Positions 44,651 through 49,484 of a DNA stretch of 49,484 bases are shown one piece after another. Source of the stretch: Segatella copri (lineage in GTDB: Bacteria > Bacteroidota > Bacteroidia > Bacteroidales > Bacteroidaceae); NCBI RefSeq assembly GCF_009495355.1, contig NZ_VZAD01000088.1, positions 1-49,484 of the forward strand. The letters run 5' to 3'. Made by a program: the position numbers and the translations under genes. How positions within the stretch are numbered: position 1 is the stretch's first letter; each line of letters opens with the position of its first letter. The notes below the pieces were generated by a model that saw only the letters and a list, made by a program, of their open reading frames with translations, had not been told where the DNA came from and did no database searches.

Positions 44651-47600
44651 TTACTTCAGTACCACTTTGCTGGTCTTCTTGCTACCATCAGTCATGGTCT
44701 TTACGACGATGTTGATGCCACGCTGCAACTTGCTTACCTGAACACCATCGGCAGAGTAGATCTTGGTGCTCAAAACATCGGAAGAAGTTGCGATGTTTTC
44801 AATGCCGGTGCTGGTGCTTGCTACTGTAGCCTCGCCAAGACCACCCATCTCGTTGGCTGCACGGACACTCCATGTTGCTGAAGCATCGTCAACGGCGTAT
44901 GTAGGCTCAACGGTGAAGTCAACCACCTTGCCGTCCTTGCATACTGCCCAGAGCAGAGCATAGTTGCTGTTGTCCCATGTCAGGTTGTTACCAGCAATCT
45001 TCACATTAGTTGGAGCAGAAGCCTGTTCTGTGGCAGCAGTTGGATCCCAGTCATCATCACCGCCCATAACGGTTTCGAGGGTGTAGAATGCAGCTTCCTC
45101 TGCTGTAAGGACAGGACTTTCTGCTGTCTCGTTGCGACGGTCGGTATAGTTGTCTCCATCCTTTGCATCGTAGGCATCATAAACCTGCTTTCTTCCACTC
45201 AGATCTACTGCAGTGCCTGTAACTGTGGTAGAGTTGTATTCAGCAAATCGCTTAGGATAACCACCGCTCATCTCGTCCCAACCTGCTGCTGTAGGAATCA
45301 CTTCCATCTTGGTGTCGATGAAGAGAGCGATAGGAGTGCCCTTGCCCCAAGGACGACCGAGCTTGTACTTGCCGTTGATACCTGCGGTTGATCCGTCCTT
45401 GATAGTACAATCCTTGAAGATGTAACCATACTTGGTAGGCTGTGAAGGTACGGCGAGATAGCCTGTGCCACACATCAAGAGATCTACATTATTATAATAT
45501 ACGTCACCCTTACCGCAGAGGTAGTCGGTGTTGCCACGCAGGATACCACCCTCGAAGTAGAAGCGACCTCTCTGGTTGTTGGATACGTAGGTGTCCTGAT
45601 AAGCCCAGAGGTTGACGTTCTTACAGATAGTCTTGTTACTCTTATCGTTGAGTACGATGTCACGACCCTTGCCGTCGCCCATGCTGCTGTACATCTTGAT
45701 GTCCTGGAAGTAAGTGTTGACAGCACCACTTTCCAAGCTCAATACATCACCTTTTCCGATACCTTCCAGTACGTTTGCCATGCCGAATCCGTTGTCGCAC
45801 TCCACTGCAGGTACTGTATTGGTGATAGAGGTATTCTCATTGCTTTCACCGATGATAGATACATTAGGAGTATTCATATAGGTGGTAGCACTTGGATACT
45901 GCTTGCCATCAATACCAGTCACCATGCTGTTCGGGTTGGCAGGAATCTTATAGTCGCCCTGCTTGATGAAGATGCGGAAACGCTTGCTGATATCAGCACG
46001 CTTGGCTGCTGCAGCAAGAGCGTCGGTGAATGAACCGTCTGTTGGTACGATGAAGTCATAGAGAGCTTTGGTTACTGCAGGCTTCTCCTTGGTGGTGAAG
46101 CTGAAGGTGATGTCGCTCTGGATAGCATTGTCGGTCAAGTCGGCTACTGAACCTGCAGCGAGTGCGAAGGTATATTCTGTAGCGTAGCTCAAACCCTTGT
46201 AGGCAAAGGTGATGGTCTTGCCAGATACGGTACCTGTCAACTCCTGACCATTGAGGGTTGCCTTGGCACTTTCAGTCAGTTTTACCTTCTCATCGAAGGT
46301 CAATACAATCTTACCATTGGCTGATGCATTGGTTGCACCTGCTGCAGGTACCTGGCTCTGGAGAACAGGAGCTGTGCCGTCATCGAAGAGCTTGGCTGTA
46401 CCTGTGATATAGATTTGAGCGAGAGCGATACCGTCGTTGGTTCCTGTTGTTCCCTTGACAGATGAAGTCTTGTCGGCAATCCAGCGAACAAATACTGCAG
46501 CCTGGTTGTTGGCTTCGGCTGGGAGAGTGAACTCGCCTGCAGTCCAAGCCTTGGCTCCTGGCATCGTGATGGCGCCAACCTTGGTCCATTTCTCGCCATC
46601 AAGAGAGTACTCTACATTGTAGGTCTCGTAAGCATTATAATTGTAGAGCATGCTGCTCTTTACCTTGATATCGGTGAATGCTGTAGCGTTGAACTTGGTC
46701 TGCCAGTAGGTTTCACCTAAAGCCTTTGTTGTAGTCTTGGTCCAGTTGACAGCTGCGTTCTTGCCTTCGTAACCACCAGCCGTATTGCTCTTGTCGAGCC
46801 AGCCGTATGAGTTGCCTTCTGCATCACGGAGTACGAGCTGTACTGCGTCATTGTCTGCTGCAGCAAAGTCGGCAGTGCGACCTTCCTTGCCTTCCTGATA
46901 GAAGTCCCATGCCACGATGTAATCCTTGGCAGAGAATGTGGCAGTGAAAGCCTGGTCTTCATTCATCGTCGTCTTGATTTCTGCTGTTGTCTCACCATTG
47001 CTCCAGTTGTTGAAGTCGATGATGTCGTTTCCTGTTGCGGTAAGAGTTACCTCTGTACCTTCTTCATACATCTTCTTGCCATCTACCATCTCTGGGGCAG
47101 GAGAGAGAGTCACCATATAGTCCTTGGCGCCACCTTCTACCTTGTAATCCAAAGCGTAGGTGTTTATTTTCTCAAAGTTTGCTTTCAATGCAGTGTTGGC
47201 AGAGATAGAGAAGGTATATTCTTCATCTGTAGATACTACCTTATTATTGGCATCTGTCCAGTTGACAAACTTGTAGCCGAAATTCTTTGTTGCAGTTACG
47301 GTGATTGGTGTTTCTGCATCAAATACTGTTCCTGCAGGAGATACCTTGACGGTTCCAGCTCCTACAGTTGATACAACAGCTGACAGTGTATACTGTTCTA
47401 CCTGTTGAATGGTTCCGTTCAAAAGACCGTTGATGTGTACATCGGCAAAGCCTTGCTGCTTAGTAGCGCCAACGCCGACGGTGCAACTCAGCGTGAAGCC
47501 TTCAGCTGATGTCAGTTTGGCTTGCTGGTCGGCAGTGAGCTGGATGACGATGTGGTTGGTCAGGTTTTCATTTTTCGAATACTTGTCAGACTCTGTTGTC

Positions 47601-48055
47601 TTGTTTTCTCTTAATGCAGTGAAATTACCCAAGTCTACAGAAGTTCCGTCGCTAAGTTTAGCGGTTACGGTTACTCCATTTTCTGCATCTGTACCGAATC
47701 GGTTTACGTAGGTACTGATAGAGGTTGGGGTAAATGTAAGTCCCTTGCTAGGTTTAACGGTCCATTCTACGGCTTTTGTTGTACCAACAGGACCGAAACC
47801 AGCCATGACCATCTTGTTTCCGTCTTTGTCTTTTGTAGTCTGTGATGTCTTTTGAGAATACTTCAAGTCACCGGTGTTTACGGAAACCAGACTGAAACCA
47901 TTTTCTGGTGATTTTGTGTACTGTGTAGCGTAGTTGGCGTCATTAAACGGCCATGAAACGCTAGCTTCTTCGTTTTGGTAGGTTTGCGCATTTGCCACTA
48001 CCATAACAAACAGGGCTATGAGTGAGAGCCCAAATCTTAGTAGATTTCTTTTCAT
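44651..48055 (-). CDS. Large multidomain secreted pectin methylesterase (CE8)
   Basis: 1134 aa with a signal peptide (about 1-23). Domains in order: an N-terminal beta-sandwich (25-215), two InlB B-repeat-like modules (222-296, 300-376), a jelly-roll carbohydrate-binding-like region (380-555), an Ig-like Big_5 module (560-655), and a CE8 pectinesterase beta-helix (about 665-990). CE8 residues are QDTYVSNNQRGRFYF (Q820, D821), GNTDYLCG (D844) and LGRPWG (R901, W903). A linker and a C-terminal sorting-like segment (IYSADGVQVSKLQRGINIVV) follow. It would demethylate homogalacturonan ahead of GH28 cleavage. It is monocistronic, with a terminator before susC. Confidence 0.9.
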   Translation of the reverse strand: MKRNLLRFGLSLIALFVMVVANAQTYQNEEASVSWPFNDANYATQYTKSPENGFSLVSVNTGDLKYSQKTSQTTKDKDGNKMVMAGFGPVGTTKAVEWTVKPSKGLTFTPTSISTYVNRFGTDAENGVTVTAKLSDGTSVDLGNFTALRENKTTESDKYSKNENLTNHIVIQLTADQQAKLTSAEGFTLSCTVGVGATKQQGFADVHINGLLNGTIQQVEQYTLSAVVSTVGAGTVKVSPAGTVFDAETPITVTATKNFGYKFVNWTDANNKVVSTDEEYTFSISANTALKANFEKINTYALDYKVEGGAKDYMVTLSPAPEMVDGKKMYEEGTEVTLTATGNDIIDFNNWSNGETTAEIKTTMNEDQAFTATFSAKDYIVAWDFYQEGKEGRTADFAAADNDAVQLVLRDAEGNSYGWLDKSNTAGGYEGKNAAVNWTKTTTKALGETYWQTKFNATAFTDIKVKSSMLYNYNAYETYNVEYSLDGEKWTKVGAITMPGAKAWTAGEFTLPAEANNQAAVFVRWIADKTSSVKGTTGTNDGIALAQIYITGTAKLFDDGTAPVLQSQVPAAGATNASANGKIVLTFDEKVKLTESAKATLNGQELTGTVSGKTITFAYKGLSYATEYTFALAAGSVADLTDNAIQSDITFSFTTKEKPAVTKALYDFIVPTDGSFTDALAAAAKRADISKRFRIFIKQGDYKIPANPNSMVTGIDGKQYPSATTYMNTPNVSIIGESNENTSITNTVPAVECDNGFGMANVLEGIGKGDVLSLESGAVNTYFQDIKMYSSMGDGKGRDIVLNDKSNKTICKNVNLWAYQDTYVSNNQRGRFYFEGGILRGNTDYLCGKGDVYYNNVDLLMCGTGYLAVPSQPTKYGYIFKDCTIKDGSTAGINGKYKLGRPWGKGTPIALFIDTKMEVIPTAAGWDEMSGGYPKRFAEYNSTTVTGTAVDLSGRKQVYDAYDAKDGDNYTDRRNETAESPVLTAEEAAFYTLETVMGGDDDWDPTAATEQASAPTNVKIAGNNLTWDNSNYALLWAVCKDGKVVDFTVEPTYAVDDASATWSVRAANEMGGLGEATVASTSTGIENIATSSDVLSTKIYSADGVQVSKLQRGINIVVKTMTDGSKKTSKVVLK

Positions 48056-48130
48056 TTGTTGTTACTTTTTTTTAGGTTATATATACATATTTATATTGTA
48101 TTCAGTAAATAAGAGTAGGAGTTAAGGGTA

Positions 48131-48200
48131 CTGCTTTTTGCAAAGCTTTGCAAACGAGCGCAGAACATCAAACTTGCTTGAATGTTATGCCGAGTGCAGC
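48131..48200. repeat. Dispersed palindromic element, inverted copy
   Basis: The reverse complement aligns with 12530-12600: GCATAACATTCAAGCAAG and TTTGATGTTCTGC against GCATAATATACAAGCAAG and CTTGATATTCTGC. It lies between the pectinesterase start and its promoter box, so it would be part of the 5' untranslated leader. Confidence 0.6.
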
Positions 48201-48213
48201 TTTGACTTGGGTA

Positions 48214-48332
48214 CAAAGGTAATGCAAAATCTTGATAGTTGTTCCTCCTTAATCTAATTAAACTCACGTAAACGTTTACGATGAATTCTTGCATTTTTGT
48301 CTTGCATTTTTTACGATTAAGTTGTACTTTTG
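48214..48332. promoter_or_regulatory. Divergent promoters sharing one perfect CG-centred palindrome
   Basis: The perfect 14-bp palindrome CGTAAACGTTTACG (48267-48280) sits midway. On the minus side the pectinesterase -7 box TACCTTTG (48214-48221) is 45 nt away. On the plus side TACTTTTG (48325-48332) is 44 nt away, with a -33 TTGC (48302-48305) spaced 19 nt from it. The central CG is typical of LacI-family operators. The equal placement suggests one bound regulator acting on both genes. Confidence 0.75.
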
Positions 48333-48403
48333 CATCGTAGTCATATTAAAGACTAATTCTAAAACATAAAACAAACAAAATAATAAACTAAAAACAAACG
48401 ATT

Positions 48404-49105
48404 ATGAAGAAATTCTTTACTCTTATTGCCGCTGTCGCTATGGCAGCAAGTGTGAACGCTCAGGGCACTTATGCAGTGCAGGTGGGTGACAATTTTAATG
48501 CTGGTGACAAGATTACATCAGTAGATAACATCACCTTGACTTATATGGAGAATGCTGGCACAGCTTTTAAAACAGGTAAGGCTATGGGTAACTGGGCTGA
48601 CGCAGACTTCGTGGCTTATGTATCTGGTCAGAACAGTGGTAAGTTGGTATCTGGTGCTGAGCCAACAGGTTGTGTTTATAAGTTCGAGACAAAAAAGGCA
48701 GGTTCTCTAACAGTAGGTGTTCAGTTGAACGGTGGTAAGGGCTTCCATGTCCTGGATGCAACTTTTGCTGAGGTTACTCTTGCTTCTTATAATTTGCCAA
48801 GTGCTAAGGATGGTGCTTCTCAGACTTTCGATAAGAACGAAAAGGACGAGAATATTCTTGCTTTAAAGTCTAATGGCGTTGTAAAAATCAACGTTGCTGA
48901 GGGTGGTACATACTATGTTCTCTGTACTGGTTCAAAGCTGGGCTTCTATGGTTTCAAGTATGAGGTTGGATCACCAACAGGCATCTCTTCTGTCAAAGCT
49001 GAGGCTGCTAACGAGGGTGCTACATTCAACCTCTTGGGTCAGAAGGTAGCAAGCAATGCTAAGGGCATTGTTATCAAGAACGGCAAAAAGTTTATTAACA
49101 AGTAA
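48404..49105 (+). CDS. Small secreted protein with C-terminal sorting-like segment, function unknown
   Basis: 233 aa with a signal peptide (about 1-20, ending NAQ), a beta-rich domain (about 20-190) and a C-terminal segment FNLLGQKVASNAKGIVIKNGKKFINK-like (split here: FNLLGQKV and GIVIKNGKKF), as in secreted Prevotella proteins. No enzyme motif was seen and I do not recognise the domain. It shares a divergent control region and operator with the pectinesterase, so it is probably induced with the pectin PUL and may bind pectin or its fragments. Confidence 0.75.
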   Translation: MKKFFTLIAAVAMAASVNAQGTYAVQVGDNFNAGDKITSVDNITLTYMENAGTAFKTGKAMGNWADADFVAYVSGQNSGKLVSGAEPTGCVYKFETKKAGSLTVGVQLNGGKGFHVLDATFAEVTLASYNLPSAKDGASQTFDKNEKDENILALKSNGVVKINVAEGGTYYVLCTGSKLGFYGFKYEVGSPTGISSVKAEAANEGATFNLLGQKVASNAKGIVIKNGKKFINK

Positions 49106-49155
49106 TTTCGTTTTCCCTTGCAGTACTTCGTTCCTGCAAGTCGCAAAAAATAATA

Positions 49156-49187
49156 AGGTCTTCTGTTTCGGCAGAAGACCTTTTTTT
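49156..49187 (+). terminator. Terminator of the small secreted protein gene
   Basis: AGGTCTTCTG/CAGAAGACCT arms around TTTCGG-like loop sequence are followed by seven T. Confidence 0.9.
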
Positions 49188-49218
49188 ATTCAACTATCGC
49201 AAGTAAGCGCCACATGTT

Positions 49219-49303
49219 CTGAAGGTGCAGAAGGAATGCTCTGAAGGTGCAGAAAGTCATAGAAGCAGCACGCTCTGAAGGTACAGAAGGTCATAGAAGC
49301 AGC
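49219..49303. repeat. 34-bp tandem repeats at the outer end of the palindromic repeat
   Basis: Units 49236-49269 and 49270-49303 are near identical (ATGCTCTGAAGGTGCAGAA against ACGCTCTGAAGGTACAGAA, then GTCATAGAAGCAGC). A partial earlier unit lies from 49213. As at the left window edge, they derive from the repeat's CACGCCCTGAAGGGGCAGAAG end. Confidence 0.85.
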
Positions 49304-49484
49304 ACGCCCTGAAGGGGCAGAAGCTCTTAGCCCAGGGCAGCGCCCTGGGTTATTGCGGGCGTTTGCCTATCGCCCTGTAAGGGCAAAAGCTTTAAAACTC
49401 CTGGCAATTTATAAAGCTTTTGCCCTTACAGGTAGGGTGTTCAAAATCTATCAATTTTTCGACACGCTTTTTGCGTCGAAATAC
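49304..49484. repeat. Large palindromic repeat, copy C, cut by window end
   Basis: The left arm and loop of the nested GCCCTG palindrome are present (49304-49430). The loop is in reverse orientation relative to copy A. The right arm is interrupted at GCCCTTACA by the MITE beginning at 49431. Confidence 0.85.
49431..49484. mobile_element. MITE-like element, second copy (partial at window end)
   Basis: It starts with the same 18-bp terminal repeat GGTAGGGTGTTCAAAATC. The next ~36 bp match the reverse complement of the right end of the 283-497 copy, so it is inserted in the opposite orientation. It follows TTACA in the same palindrome arm as copy A. Confidence 0.85.

Overview
The window looks like a chromosomal segment from a gut or oral Bacteroidota of the Prevotella/Segatella type. 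The evidence is the recurrent promoter form TAnnTTTG with a TTTG/TTG box about 19 nt upstream, a SusC/SusD polysaccharide-utilisation locus, no Shine-Dalgarno dependence, and Bacteroidota-type gene versions throughout. The genus is inferred from protein resemblance and was not checked by search.

Layout. 1-1760 is repeat-rich and non-coding. It holds a 75-bp tandem array, a ~200-bp palindromic repeat split by a 215-bp MITE-like element, several hairpins and a decayed tRNA-Ser copy. 1761-3423 is an AbiE-type toxin/antitoxin pair lying between that decayed copy and the intact tRNA-Ser (3660-3744). 4035-12383 carries thyX, trmO, a GH28 pectinase, tRNA-Phe and an sppA-lpxK-punA-thiL run. 12384-13264 holds dispersed repeats, a second palindromic repeat and a broken uxuA. 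13299-34000 is mostly housekeeping: a double-domain esterase, groES-groEL, a small membrane protein, an AmgK/RapZ-like fusion next to a MurU-like nucleotidyltransferase, guaA, an SDR, an EamA transporter, a hydrolase, a Fur-family regulator, mscL, gap, miaA, a lipid-kinase-like gene, and a glycogen cluster (debranching enzyme, glycosyltransferase, GH57-like protein).

34098-49105 is a pectin-directed PUL: GH28, an Rpn-type nuclease gene inserted between duplicated terminators, a DUF5123-like surface lipoprotein, SusD, SusC, a large multidomain pectin methylesterase, and a divergent small secreted protein. Four PUL promoters share a 14-bp CG-centred palindrome placed 44-45 nt from the -7 box, so they appear to form one regulon. 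No regulator gene is visible. The right edge (49219-49484) repeats the left edge: tandem units, a third palindromic repeat, and a second MITE copy inserted at the equivalent site, cut by the window end.

How it works together (inference): CE8 would de-esterify homogalacturonan, the GH28 enzymes would cut it, and SusC/D plus the lipoprotein would bind and import fragments. The uxuA remnant shows that one uronate-pathway gene copy has been lost here. The strongest leads are the fixed-geometry operator regulon, the GH57-like protein lacking both catalytic residues with a histone-H1-like tail, the kinase/RapZ fusion beside a MurU homologue, and the MITE that targets palindromic repeats.
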